Part shown: positions 1 to 9,192 of the stretch, piece after piece
How positions within the stretch are numbered: the stretch's first letter is position 1
How the letters are laid out: the number at the start of each line of letters is the position of its first letter
Source: Tritrichomonas musculus
Taxonomy: Eukaryota; Parabasalia; Tritrichomonadida; Tritrichomonadidae
Assembly: GCA_039105265.1 (NCBI GenBank)
Contig: JAPFFF010000011.1
Span: forward strand, 806,001-870,000
Length of the DNA stretch: 64,000 nt
Direction of reading: 5' to 3'
Notes under the pieces: model-generated
What the model saw: the letters and a program-made list of their open reading frames with translations, nothing else
Told to the model about the DNA's origin: nothing
Database searches by the model: none
Program-made: the position numbers and the translations under genes

Positions 1-3000
1 TGCTTTCAAATTTGTGTTCTCAGTTACCAAATTTTCTATCCTTGTCTTCAGTTCATCATAATCACTTTTTAATGCATAATTTGACAAATCAACTGGTTCT
101 GGGATATCTGTTTTCAAAGCAAAAGTGTTCGACACATATCTTGCTGAATAAGCGTTTTTGTCTGTTGGTTCGATATTTTTGGTTATTGAACATGATAAAA
201 TTTCCGGTGTTTCACCACTTCCTGGATTGATTAATTCATGGGAGCTATACAGAATCCAAAGACCAGAATTACTTCCTTCGATACGAATTATCTGAGAGGG
301 TTGTTCGTCATCATCGTCATTGTACGAATAATCTATGTGAACATAATGAGCCGTATAGAAATTGTTTGATGAGACAATATCCAACCCATATTGCTCAATC
401 AGTTCATGATATGTGTCGTAATCCAAATCAGGAATTGTATTATTGACGATTTTGAATTGAATAGTTGTTTGCCCCTCAATAATTTCTGGAATAATGCTTT
501 TCATAGCATAATTGGTTAAATCAACAGGTTCAGGTATATCTTTCTTTAATGCATACTCCTTTAGTACATCATTGACCTCATCAACCGTGGGGTACTCGTT
601 TATGATTGTAGCTAGTGAAGCATCATTAGATTTGGTCTGTTCATGGATAGCATCAATTTTATTATGAAGAGCATTTATGTCACAGGTATAGGCTAAATCA
701 TTTGGTGTAAATGACATCCTCCTAACACAAGTATTCTCCTTGATAGTAATAGTATTGACTTTAACATTTTGGGGATTAGGTATGATTATAATCTTATCAT
801 TGAGAGTGCATGTTGGGAAGTAATCGCAACCTTCATATTGACTAACACTACCATTGTCTATAGTAATTGTAACAATATATTCCTCATAGTCTATATCATT
901 GAATTCGCTAATAAACATTAACATCAGCCTAACTTTGATAGTTCCATTTGTAATCACATCTTCAGCTTCAAGATGAACATCCTTATTGACTAGCTTACCA
1001 ACAATATCAATAGTGTCATCTCTAACTAAATTATTTTTGGAAATATAGATATCATCAAGTAGGGTTGTATTAAATTCAACCTCATTTATTTTTTCAGCTA
1101 ATAGTCTAAATGCTGGTTTCAATGACTCCCTGAAGTGGTTGCATAAATCGATAGCATCTCTATAGGTTGTAATGGTTGTTGAGGGGTTGTTAACATCATC
1201 AGTATATTCGACAGCAACTTTATCTGCATCGCACCAATTTATGATTGGAGTTAAATCAGTTGTAGTTGACCTTGCTATTTTTAATGGAGGTAGGTTGCTT
1301 CCATCACCTAGATGATATAAAGCTTGCTCACCTTGGGATATACCTTCAATGGTTGAATCTATACCAGCTTTAGTGATTGTGAACCCTGTTCGAAACAACG
1401 TCAATCCAACATTGGCTATGCTACCAGCCGTGCCGATGACTCCAAATGCCAGGGCTACATTTGATACGATTCGAACCTGGTCGATATCATCTTGCAAGTG
1501 TTGAGTAATTCTTTTAGTCTCACCCATTTCTGCATTTAATGTATCCACTCTACTGGTCAAATCTTTAACATCATAACTAACTACATCAAAGTTGTTAGTG
1601 AGTACATTCAAATCACTCCTCATGGTAGTAATATTATCAGCCGTAATGACCTTAGATGATGTTATATTGTAATCAGTATATAAGGTTGTCGCGGCATCTG
1701 GTCTCGGGAGTACTTCATAATATTGTTGGTCGATTATATATTTGAATGCGTTAGTTGATGGGTCCCAATTCACTTCATCAATGGGGTCCGTGAAATCTTT
1801 CTTCAAATATAGTTCAATATTTTTGGTATCTGTATTAATTTTAGTAGTAGAATATTCATAACTAATCATCTCGATAGTATCTAGGATTGGGATCACGTCG
1901 AGTAACCACTTATCATTCTTCTTAATAACATTATCAACTTTAAATGATAATCTCGTGCCTGTAATTGAATCACCAACATATATATCTAAATATATCTTCT
2001 CAAACATATCTGTTCTATCTATAACATTAGGAGCCATCTCGAAATAATATATGACTGCTCCATAATATCCAGGATGTAATGCATTATCGACACCACCATA
2101 AAACGACCTATCATAATTAGTATATGTTAGTTTCCATTCATCCTCATCATGTATCTTCCCATCATTCATCTCAATACTTATCTTATGTTTGTAGTTCTTC
2201 AAAATTGAAAACATCAATCCATTTTCCTCATCAGCCTGTATCAATTTATCATGCAAGTCTGTTTTCTTAATTGTAACCCACCCACCGTAGCAACCATCTG
2301 TTTTCTTACCAGGTCTAAGATTCCATTTGGTGATAACTTTAGAATTGAGTCTACCTTGGATATTATTACCTGTCCAGTAACCTTTATTTTTATGTGTTTC
2401 ATCAGCACACCATTTCAATGACCAATGATTCCCAAAACAATGTTCTGTAAACTTGAATTCGAGTTGGTCTGGTATAGTATAATCATCAGGCACCTCAAAT
2501 ATAATTTTGTAGTAATCCTCATCCTGTATAATGTAATCCTGAATAATGGATGGCTTATAGAAGTAGTGGACATCACTTTTATGAAGCTTCAACGCATTAT
2601 CAGCAATTATGGTTTTACATTTAATAGGCTTATCCGTTTTCAATAGAGTTGGTGTGTATTCATTCATAATTGATAACTCTCCATTGAGGAATAACTTATG
2701 GGGATGAAATGGTAACTTTTTATCAAATGCTATATAAAACTTACCATCGAGGTCATTTTGGTCAGCAGGTCCAATGGATCTTGTTGCGATTAAAGAACTA
2801 TCATTGATGATACAGAAATTTTGATACGTATCAAATTTGATTACTGGACACACTATCTTATTATTTTTGGATACAATATAGAACTCTTTAATATATCTCC
2901 CCTTGCTATCATATATAACATTCTTTCGCAATACAATTTTGAAAACTGGTCCGCTATGATTGAGGAAGGCTTGTTTTTGTTCATCAGGAACATTAATAAC

Positions 3001-4758
3001 TAATAGATTACATTCGATATTATTAATAGTATTTGTTAATGAAGATACATCCTTGTTTGTAATTATGAATTCATCAATACCTGCCTCATTAACAAAATTG
3101 GAGTCACCACTGGGGATTGAATCTAATCTATCCATGACATAATTATGAGCCTCACATAAATTATTCACTAAATCAATTGTATCAAATATAACAGATGCTG
3201 CGTCTAATATTGGGTTATCATCAGTTAGTATATCAATCTCGTCGCTAAGAGTTGTTGGTGTATCTTTTTTCTTGAGACGTTTTCCAATGGATGCATGGTC
3301 TCTCATCATCTCCTCAAACTTTAATTTATGTTCCGTTGGAGTAAGCTTCTTATAAGTCTTCTCCTCATTGAAAATGTATTTGGTTCCATATATAATCAGT
3401 AATAATGTCAATTGAAACGTGCCTGCACATATTAGAAAATTATCAGGTTCTTGGAGCCATTTAATGAAGCTACTAAAGTTATCAAATACTTTATGTATAG
3501 TAGTTGAACCTACCGTTGGTAGTGAATCGACAACTTTATCTTTAAACGTGATTAGATAACGGCATAGTTTCCCCGTCGTATCGATTGCATAATGCCAGAT
3601 GTATCCTGAATTATTATATAATGATTCCATCAACGATGCCGTCATATTATATGCGATTCGATTCATGAATGAAACACCTGAGAGTGTGTATGATAATAGC
3701 TTACCAGTTATAGAGAATGTACTTTTCAATAGAAGTAGCATAAAACTTGATGTCTTGACCACTACATTGATAACTTTATCCATGTTATCGTGACTGATAG
3801 GTGACTTGTTTTCAATCAGTGTATCCACATCTTCGATATCATACTCCTTATTATCATCTGGGTTCACGATGACATCATATTTGGTTGGCTCGACTGGGAG
3901 GTCATCACCTGATGGAGCTTTTTGACACTTCACTTTGCGTATCTCATATCTATCATTTATTTTTAGGACAACGAGGTACTCCATATTCTCAAGTGTATTC
4001 AAGAGATTTGTTATATCACTATTGGAAGCAGTTGATATATCATTTTGAAGACCATTCAATATTTGTAATAGGTTTGCATTATTGGTATTGAGACTGGTGA
4101 ATAGATTGGCATATGTTTTGATATTATTTGTTGCATTGAGATTATTTGATAATGAGGAGCCAAATAAATTCAGTTGACCATTAGGATATATATCTGTATT
4201 CTCAAATCCGGATTTCTTCACAAACTCATTCATGTTAGATAATAATGATTGAATCGAAGTATTGGATGAGTTGTATGTTTTGATGACATCATTTATACTT
4301 GACGGATTGTGTGGTTGAATTATGTTGTTGTTATCGATATAATTCATTTGACTCAATGATATATCTGTGTTCGCCAAATCACTCAAATCGACCCCATCTA
4401 TATTTAGGTCATGTATATATTTGGTTAGATTATTAAAATTGGTTCTCAATAATTCCATCAGTTTATTATAAGTGGTACAATATTGTGTATTTGTAGCACC
4501 ATCAGCGAAGACAGGTAAGCTTTGCCCACCAGTAATAGTTAAATCTTTAAATGAATCAATTTTAAAGTCCTTTCCTAATGCCATTTGGTCAACTTCAGCT
4601 TTGCTATATATATTATTGAATGCGACTGGTTCACCATCCTCTCGTGTGAAACTGAATTGTTCGTTACCTTCATCATCTTCAGCTACTTCTATCGACAAAC
4701 CTTTATCCTTTAACTTGGTTGCTTCATTACAACGAAAAGCATATGGTACAATAGACAT
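1..4758 (-). CDS. Very large fibre/spike-like protein of element L (partial, runs off left edge)
   Basis: An uninterrupted minus-strand frame starts at the ATG at 4758 and is still open at base 1, giving at least 1586 codons with the carboxyl end outside the window. The start (MSIVPYAFRC) resembles that of the 19594 gene (MSIKLYSLQS). A hydrophobic stretch lies near residues 438-460. A module with FGNHWSLKW near residue 775 and LYTDYNITSSK plus TADNITTMRSDLN near residues 1026-1050 recurs in the fibre-like genes at 19594 and 25145. The end carries YALKKDIP and FALKTDIP repeats of the kind seen in phage tail-fibre coiled stalks. I infer a virion surface fibre; no enzyme motif was seen. It shares a 16-bp spacer with the divergent gene at 4775. 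Confidence 0.75.
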   Translation of the reverse strand, partial: MSIVPYAFRCNEATKLKDKGLSIEVAEDDEGNEQFSFTREDGEPVAFNNIYSKAEVDQMALGKDFKIDSFKDLTITGGQSLPVFADGATNTQYCTTYNKLMELLRTNFNNLTKYIHDLNIDGVDLSDLANTDISLSQMNYIDNNNIIQPHNPSSINDVIKTYNSSNTSIQSLLSNMNEFVKKSGFENTDIYPNGQLNLFGSSLSNNLNATNNIKTYANLFTSLNTNNANLLQILNGLQNDISTASNSDITNLLNTLENMEYLVVLKINDRYEIRKVKCQKAPSGDDLPVEPTKYDVIVNPDDNKEYDIEDVDTLIENKSPISHDNMDKVINVVVKTSSFMLLLLKSTFSITGKLLSYTLSGVSFMNRIAYNMTASLMESLYNNSGYIWHYAIDTTGKLCRYLITFKDKVVDSLPTVGSTTIHKVFDNFSSFIKWLQEPDNFLICAGTFQLTLLLIIYGTKYIFNEEKTYKKLTPTEHKLKFEEMMRDHASIGKRLKKKDTPTTLSDEIDILTDDNPILDAASVIFDTIDLVNNLCEAHNYVMDRLDSIPSGDSNFVNEAGIDEFIITNKDVSSLTNTINNIECNLLVINVPDEQKQAFLNHSGPVFKIVLRKNVIYDSKGRYIKEFYIVSKNNKIVCPVIKFDTYQNFCIINDSSLIATRSIGPADQNDLDGKFYIAFDKKLPFHPHKLFLNGELSIMNEYTPTLLKTDKPIKCKTIIADNALKLHKSDVHYFYKPSIIQDYIIQDEDYYKIIFEVPDDYTIPDQLEFKFTEHCFGNHWSLKWCADETHKNKGYWTGNNIQGRLNSKVITKWNLRPGKKTDGCYGGWVTIKKTDLHDKLIQADEENGLMFSILKNYKHKISIEMNDGKIHDEDEWKLTYTNYDRSFYGGVDNALHPGYYGAVIYYFEMAPNVIDRTDMFEKIYLDIYVGDSITGTRLSFKVDNVIKKNDKWLLDVIPILDTIEMISYEYSTTKINTDTKNIELYLKKDFTDPIDEVNWDPSTNAFKYIIDQQYYEVLPRPDAATTLYTDYNITSSKVITADNITTMRSDLNVLTNNFDVVSYDVKDLTSRVDTLNAEMGETKRITQHLQDDIDQVRIVSNVALAFGVIGTAGSIANVGLTLFRTGFTITKAGIDSTIEGISQGEQALYHLGDGSNLPPLKIARSTTTDLTPIINWCDADKVAVEYTDDVNNPSTTITTYRDAIDLCNHFRESLKPAFRLLAEKINEVEFNTTLLDDIYISKNNLVRDDTIDIVGKLVNKDVHLEAEDVITNGTIKVRLMLMFISEFNDIDYEEYIVTITIDNGSVSQYEGCDYFPTCTLNDKIIIIPNPQNVKVNTITIKENTCVRRMSFTPNDLAYTCDINALHNKIDAIHEQTKSNDASLATIINEYPTVDEVNDVLKEYALKKDIPEPVDLTNYAMKSIIPEIIEGQTTIQFKIVNNTIPDLDYDTYHELIEQYGLDIVSSNNFYTAHYVHIDYSYNDDDDEQPSQIIRIEGSNSGLWILYSSHELINPGSGETPEILSCSITKNIEPTDKNAYSARYVSNTFALKTDIPEPVDLSNYALKSDYDELKTRIENLVTENTNLKA

Positions 4759-4774
4759 TTTAACAGATAGTAAA
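4759..4774. promoter_or_regulatory. 16-bp spacer between divergent start codons (element L)
   Basis: Only 16 bp separate the start codons at 4758 (minus) and 4775 (plus). Including the codons, the site is an inverted repeat with arms CATTTTA and TAAAATG. The homologous gene pair of E1 has the same design at 19579-19593. The promoter elements must lie in this spacer or inside the two coding regions, which is an inference. Confidence 0.5.
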
Positions 4775-5521
4775 ATGTTGTGTTCAGTTAATAGTAATGC
4801 AACAGATTATAGTCTGGTGAAACTAAATGTAGACATACCTTGGAAATGTGATTACGTGAAGTATTATGTTTCCTCAATCAATACAAAGGGGAATATATTG
4901 ATAGTAACTAAGGATGACTATTTGATGTTTTCATATGAGGACGGAAATAATGAACGTTCGCTGATGATAGAATTTAAAGACACATATTATTACTCAATGC
5001 TTGGATTGGTTAAATACTTGAATAGTTGTCAAAACATAATTGTGTTCAAAAATATTGATGGTAGGACAATGAGTTTATCGAGTCAGCATAAAGTATCGTT
5101 CATTAGAGGTTCTCATAGAGCTAAACTGATAACAGGATTATATAGTGTAAAGAATGAAGTTGTTATACCTGCCAACAATGAGACAGTTGTACCTGATTTG
5201 CCAATATTGGATTATGCCAATAGATTATATCTCGTATCACTACAAGGTCAAGCTGTACATAGTATTATAGGAGAACATGAATATACACCATCCGTGATTG
5301 CAACAGTTGATACTGTTATAGAACCACAGGCACCTATTATAATTGATTACGATTCATCTAAACCAATCAAAATTAAAACATTTACCGATTCACTAAAACA
5401 CATCGAAATGAGGCTAGTAGATTTCATGTACCAACCTGTCATCTTAAAGTCTCCATTATTTGTCAACATTAAAATTAAACCTGCAGGGACAACTAATATT
5501 GACACACCAACGAATCATTAA
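4775..5521 (+). CDS. Conserved 248-aa Maverick protein, divergent partner of the fibre gene
   Basis: Start chosen at MLCSVNSNATDYS because the E1 homologue (18841-19578) begins with the equivalent MLVSVQSTNADEY and because this start leaves a 16-bp divergent spacer. The two proteins share DIPWKC near residue 25, SLQGQAVHSIIGEHEYTPSV near residues 155-175, and a carboxyl end with KIKTFTDSLKHIE and LKSPLFVNIKIKP. The predicted content is mostly beta-strand with no enzyme motif or membrane segment. In E1 its neighbour is PolB; here no polymerase follows. A structural, perhaps minor capsid or fibre-anchoring, role is guessed from its constant pairing with the fibre gene; the family is otherwise unknown to me. 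Confidence 0.75.
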   Translation: MLCSVNSNATDYSLVKLNVDIPWKCDYVKYYVSSINTKGNILIVTKDDYLMFSYEDGNNERSLMIEFKDTYYYSMLGLVKYLNSCQNIIVFKNIDGRTMSLSSQHKVSFIRGSHRAKLITGLYSVKNEVVIPANNETVVPDLPILDYANRLYLVSLQGQAVHSIIGEHEYTPSVIATVDTVIEPQAPIIIDYDSSKPIKIKTFTDSLKHIEMRLVDFMYQPVILKSPLFVNIKIKPAGTTNIDTPTNH

Positions 5522-5559
5522 GCTTGGATTCAATTAAAGATTTATTTTTGAGTAGGTAT

Positions 5560-5870
5560 CGGGTGTACATGAAGTGGTTGCATGAGTGGATGTATGTGAT
5601 GAGATTTGGGAGATGATTGCATGAGTGGATGTGTGTGATGGTTGCATGAGATGATTTGCGATACAAGATATGGGAGATGATTACTTGAGATGATTTGTGT
5701 GAGTGGATTTGTGTGAGATGGATTGCTGTAGGAGTATACTAGATAGGTTGCATGAGTGGATGTATGAGATGGGTTGCTTGAGTGGATGTGTGTGATGGGT
5801 TGCTTGAGATGATTGCTTGAGATGATTGCATGAGATGATTGCTGTAGGAGTATGCTAGATAGGTTGGTAT
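5560..5870 (+). repeat. Degenerate G/T-rich short repeats downstream of element L
   Basis: Imperfect reiterations of units such as GAGTGGATGTGTGTGATG and GGTTGCTTGAGATGATTG, with TAGGAGTATRCTAGATAGG appearing twice (about 5740 and 5845). No reading frame is supported. It fills the place where E1 has a polymerase gene next to the homologous small gene. It is strongly G-over-C skewed on the plus strand. Apart from this and the inverted repeat, the gene-free stretch 5522-6149 shows nothing recognisable. Confidence 0.6.
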
Positions 5871-5873
5871 TAA

Positions 5874-6134
5874 GTAGTTATACATAGTGAAGGGGGGATA
5901 GATAACTAGTATAAGCAAATGAGGCTCTCCGTGTAGGGTGGCTGGGTGGGGGTTGCTTGGGGCTGTTTGGAGATATGGTTTATTATAGCGAGGGAGCTTT
6001 TCAAAGCGAGGGAGCTATAATATAAAACATCTCCAAAGTACCTCAAATTATCGTCTCTTCAGGAAGCTTTCAAAGCTGGAGAGCCTCATTTGCTTATACT
6101 AGTTATCTATCCCCCCTTCACTATGTATAACTAC
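5874..6134. repeat. Perfect 57-bp inverted repeat with 147-bp spacer
   Basis: Bases 5874-5930 are the exact reverse complement of 6078-6134 over 57 positions; the arms include a run of six G (or C) and ACTAGTATAAGC. Weaker matching continues outward (GGTATT on both sides). The spacer holds a second inverted repeat (ATTATAGC and GCTATAAT around 5990-6040) enclosing two copies of GCGAGGGAGCT. The simplest reading is facing terminal inverted repeats of two head-to-head elements (L and E1); a fold-back element is the alternative. No 6-bp duplication could be matched. Confidence 0.7.
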
Positions 6135-6149
6135 TACAAATACCTTAGC

Positions 6150-7226
6150 ATGGCAAAACAAGAGAATCTAAATGAAGACGAAGCAAAGAAATACTTTGAT
6201 GAAAAAGTAGTACATGATAAGAGAGTACCTAAAGCACAATTTATTCCTATTGTATCCAAACATCCTCATGGTTATCAAATGGATACCTTCATTAATAATA
6301 AAGAGGCAGGTGGGTTGAATTATCTAATGTTCATCAATATCAACACCAGAAAAGCATATGCATATCCTATGAATGGTAAAGGAGCAAGAGAAGTATTAAC
6401 AGCACTTCATAAATTTGTTAATGATGTACCTCATGTATATTCGATAACAAGTGATGAGGATGCAGCATATTTATCATCAACAGTCTTAGACTTCATGAGA
6501 GAGAAGAACATAAAATACCGAACAACAACTGAGAATAACCATAATGTACTTGGCATTATTAATAGGTTTATGAGAACCATAAGAGATGCTATTGGTGAAA
6601 ATAGGTTTATTCAACCAAAGGAGATGCATGATTTGGTCAACATATATAACAACTCTCCTCATAGGTCTTTAGATAATAAAGCACCTAATGATATTACTCC
6701 AGAGGATGAAATAAAGTACATACAAAAGAATGCACGCATTAATCCATACCATTTTAATCCAGGTGAGAAGGTCAGGTTAGTACTCGAAAAAGAACCATTT
6801 GGTAAAAGAAGAAGTAATTTGTCTAATGAGTCTTATATAGTTGACTCGCAAAAAGGTAACCAGTTTGTGGTCAAGTCCAAAGATGGTTCAACTAGTTCAT
6901 TCCCTGGATATAGGTTGTTAAGGACAAGAGACAAAAGGATTAAAGTAGCTGAAAGACTAAATGAAGGTAAAGAAGGTATTATTGAAAAAATATATAACTT
7001 TGATGAAGATACTGGTAAGTATGATTTAAAATGGGAAGGAGTCGAAGGTGATGATGCCTTTGCTAGACAAACTATTAGAGATGTAAGGAGAGGTAATCCA
7101 TTAGTACTTGGTACGGCAGAAAGACAATATTGGTTGGAACAAAAGAAAAATTATGAACGACAAATTAAAGCAGGTCAAAAGGTTGAGGGCAAACCAATAC
7201 CAGATAAAATTATGAAATACATTTAA
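6150..7226 (+). CDS. Polinton retroviral-type (rve) integrase, E1
   Basis: The 358-aa product starts at MAKQENLNEDEAKKYF; the upstream in-frame codons lie in the terminal inverted repeat. An RNase-H-fold integrase core spans about residues 35-190: QMDTFINN holds the first acidic residue, NYLMFININTRKAYAYPM the following strand, ITSDEDAAY the second, and INRFMRTIRDAI plus NIYNNSPHRSLDNKAP the typical core end of Polinton and Ty3 integrases. The region around residues 285-330 (IEKIYNFDEDTGKYDLKWEG) looks like a chromodomain-type tail. The family inserts the element with a 6-bp target duplication. It is the first gene at the left end, 10 bp ahead of the ATPase gene. Confidence 0.85.
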   Translation: MAKQENLNEDEAKKYFDEKVVHDKRVPKAQFIPIVSKHPHGYQMDTFINNKEAGGLNYLMFININTRKAYAYPMNGKGAREVLTALHKFVNDVPHVYSITSDEDAAYLSSTVLDFMREKNIKYRTTTENNHNVLGIINRFMRTIRDAIGENRFIQPKEMHDLVNIYNNSPHRSLDNKAPNDITPEDEIKYIQKNARINPYHFNPGEKVRLVLEKEPFGKRRSNLSNESYIVDSQKGNQFVVKSKDGSTSSFPGYRLLRTRDKRIKVAERLNEGKEGIIEKIYNFDEDTGKYDLKWEGVEGDDAFARQTIRDVRRGNPLVLGTAERQYWLEQKKNYERQIKAGQKVEGKPIPDKIMKYI

Positions 7227-7236
7227 AAATTTGTAA

Positions 7237-8103
7237 ATGGATGAACCCCCAAGTGCAGAACTAATAAATAAAGTAGAAACATTGATTAAAGAGACCTTAC
7301 GGAAGAACATGAAAGAGATAGATGGTGCTTTGATTAAACCATTATCACCTGATTATCCTTTTAGCACAAATGGTATATACTTTTTAATTGGTAAACCAGG
7401 TGCTGGTAAAAGTTTTTGGATATGGAGACATATTATGATAACAGAGAGGTTGTTTAAACATCCATACTACCAAAAGATAATATTTTGCTCAAGCTCTGGT
7501 AAAATGGATAAAACAGCTGAAACACTTAATAAACAGATACAATCAAGAATCGATTATGTAAAGGAAAGAGAATTAATGAGTTATCTTAAAAGACATCTTC
7601 GAAGAAAGATAAAGTATTATGCTATTGTCAAATATGTATTATCTCGAATGAAAGAGACCAATGACGAAATGAGGAGGCTCATTGAGAAGCATCATTTAAA
7701 TGAGCTCAATGATAAAATAATATATATAGCCAATAAGTTAGTCAAGTATGAAACATCATCATATCCATATAACACATTATTGATACTAGATGATTGTGCA
7801 GGTAGTGATTTATTAAAGAATGGTAATAGTGAATTTATCAAGTTGTTAACCAAGACAAGACACTATAATTTAACATGTATCATGGCTATCCAAACTATTC
7901 GATTTGTTCATATGAATGCGAAAAGGTTAGCAACAGATATCATATGTTATACAGGATATAGTGAGGAAGATTTTACTAGCTTGTTGCAACAAACTAATAA
8001 CTCATTAAATACTAAGCAGACAGTAGCTGAATACTTACAACATAAAGAACCACATGAAAAATTCGTAATGAATATTTCTGCTAATAAGTACTATTTCGAA
8101 TAA
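7237..8103 (+). CDS. Genome-packaging ATPase (FtsK/HerA, A32-like), E1
   Basis: The 288-aa product has a clear P-loop GKPGAGKS at residues 52-59 and a Walker B strand LLILDDCAG near residue 184, followed by RHYNLTCIMAIQT, the sensor region typical of A32-like packaging ATPases. Homologues in this window are at 50789 (E3) and 60389 (E2). In Polintons and related viruses this enzyme pumps DNA into the capsid. It follows the integrase gene and precedes the pVI-like and capsid genes, forming a packaging and morphogenesis cluster. The start ATG at 7237 is preceded by the short TTTGTAA leader. Confidence 0.88.
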   Translation: MDEPPSAELINKVETLIKETLRKNMKEIDGALIKPLSPDYPFSTNGIYFLIGKPGAGKSFWIWRHIMITERLFKHPYYQKIIFCSSSGKMDKTAETLNKQIQSRIDYVKERELMSYLKRHLRRKIKYYAIVKYVLSRMKETNDEMRRLIEKHHLNELNDKIIYIANKLVKYETSSYPYNTLLILDDCAGSDLLKNGNSEFIKLLTKTRHYNLTCIMAIQTIRFVHMNAKRLATDIICYTGYSEEDFTSLLQQTNNSLNTKQTVAEYLQHKEPHEKFVMNISANKYYFE

Positions 8104-8120
8104 TTTTTTATTTTTTAAAA

Positions 8121-8576
8121 ATGGGAATTAAACTTCATTCAGAAGAAGATTATTGGAAGCCAAATTATGCTAAACAAAAAGAATTTTCTCCATGGCAAAC
8201 GATAATAAAAGGAGGAGTAGGTTTAGGTGGTAAATTATTAATGGGAGCTGCAGATAGTTTTACTGGAGGTCTTGCAAGTAAAATATTGGATGCTTCAGCA
8301 GGTGGATTAACCAAGCATGCTGGTGTTATTGGTTCAGTTGCGAGAGGTCTTGGTGAAAGCTACTTGAGCGATAGTACAAGAAATAAATTAGCAAACATAG
8401 CTGACACAGCATTAAAATATGTCCCAGATGGAAAAGTGAAAACTGCCTTATCATCAATTAATAAATCTGCAAAAGGTGAATCAGTTGGAGCACCTCTTGA
8501 AAAGCCAGCATTTTCGTCTAGATCATTACAAGAGAGTGACTTTACTACCAACAATCGGGCGAGAACCTACATCTAA
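8121..8576 (+). CDS. Small glycine/alanine-rich virion protein, pVI-like (E1)
   Basis: The 151-aa product starts MGIKLHSEEDYW and has a central Gly/Ala/Ser-rich hydrophobic region (KGGVGLGGKLLMGAADSF, residues 32-49), then basic residues and a polar tail ending NNRARTYI. Size, composition and location between the ATPase and the capsid gene match the adenovirus pVI-like minor capsid proteins reported for Polintons. A comparable small protein sits beside the capsid gene of E3 (47695-47946) and at the end of E2 (61706-61955). Assignment is by context and composition, not by a strong motif. The spacer before it is a run of T and A. Confidence 0.6.
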   Translation: MGIKLHSEEDYWKPNYAKQKEFSPWQTIIKGGVGLGGKLLMGAADSFTGGLASKILDASAGGLTKHAGVIGSVARGLGESYLSDSTRNKLANIADTALKYVPDGKVKTALSSINKSAKGESVGAPLEKPAFSSRSLQESDFTTNNRARTYI

Positions 8577-8623
8577 TGAAAACTCAAAAAAACTAAATTT
8601 TTGGACTTTTTTGTTTATTTTAA

Positions 8624-9175
8624 ATGTCAAAACATCTAACAGGTTCTAAGAGACTTGCAGTTATTCATAAATGGTTGAATGGAAGGGATGACCCAGATTG
8701 GGAAGTTTTACCTACAAAAACCAAAGACAAGTATATTGTAAAACAGCGAAAAACTCCAATAACTCGAGAATATCAAGAAAACTCAGAAAGTGAAAATAAC
8801 GAAGAAACTCAAGAAAACTCAGACAGTGAAGAACATGAGGAACTTGAAGAAAAGCCAAGAAAGCCAATAAGTTCGAAAGCTGCACGAAAACCTCCAAAAC
8901 CTCGAAAAACTCAACAAAGCCAAGTTTATGACCCTACTGTGAATGAGGAAATACTAAAACAGCTAAAATCACTAGGTGAAGAAATGAAGATAAGTCGAGA
9001 GAAGAAAGAACAGAGACGTATGATAAAGGAGGTTGTTGATAAAAGGATGAGTAAACCAAGACAACAGTATGTTCCTGAAGAACCGCCACAACAATATGAA
9101 GAAGAACAACAACCTCAATATATACCTATGAGACCTATTGGTAGGAGAAATCGCATCTTTGAAGATATGATGTAA
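8624..9175 (+). CDS. Low-complexity charged protein of unknown function, E1
   Basis: The 183-aa product starts MSKHLTGSKRLAVIHKWLNG; this short ordered head is followed by an acidic stretch rich in Glu, Asn and Ser (residues 50-80), a Pro/Lys-rich basic stretch around residues 85-100, a charged helix with REKKEQRRMIKEVVDKRM near residue 130, and a Gln/Pro-rich tail. It is probably largely disordered. It lies directly before the capsid gene with a T-rich 17-bp spacer, so it may be a scaffold or core DNA-binding protein; that is inference from context. No family recognised. Confidence 0.65.
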   Translation: MSKHLTGSKRLAVIHKWLNGRDDPDWEVLPTKTKDKYIVKQRKTPITREYQENSESENNEETQENSDSEEHEELEEKPRKPISSKAARKPPKPRKTQQSQVYDPTVNEEILKQLKSLGEEMKISREKKEQRRMIKEVVDKRMSKPRQQYVPEEPPQQYEEEQQPQYIPMRPIGRRNRIFEDMM

Positions 9176-9192
9176 ATTTTTTTCTATCTAAA

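Noticed and set aside
4472-4774. Longer start for the 4775 gene
   Set aside because: These in-frame codons lie antisense to the amino end of the long fibre gene, and the E1 homologue begins at the equivalent of 4775.
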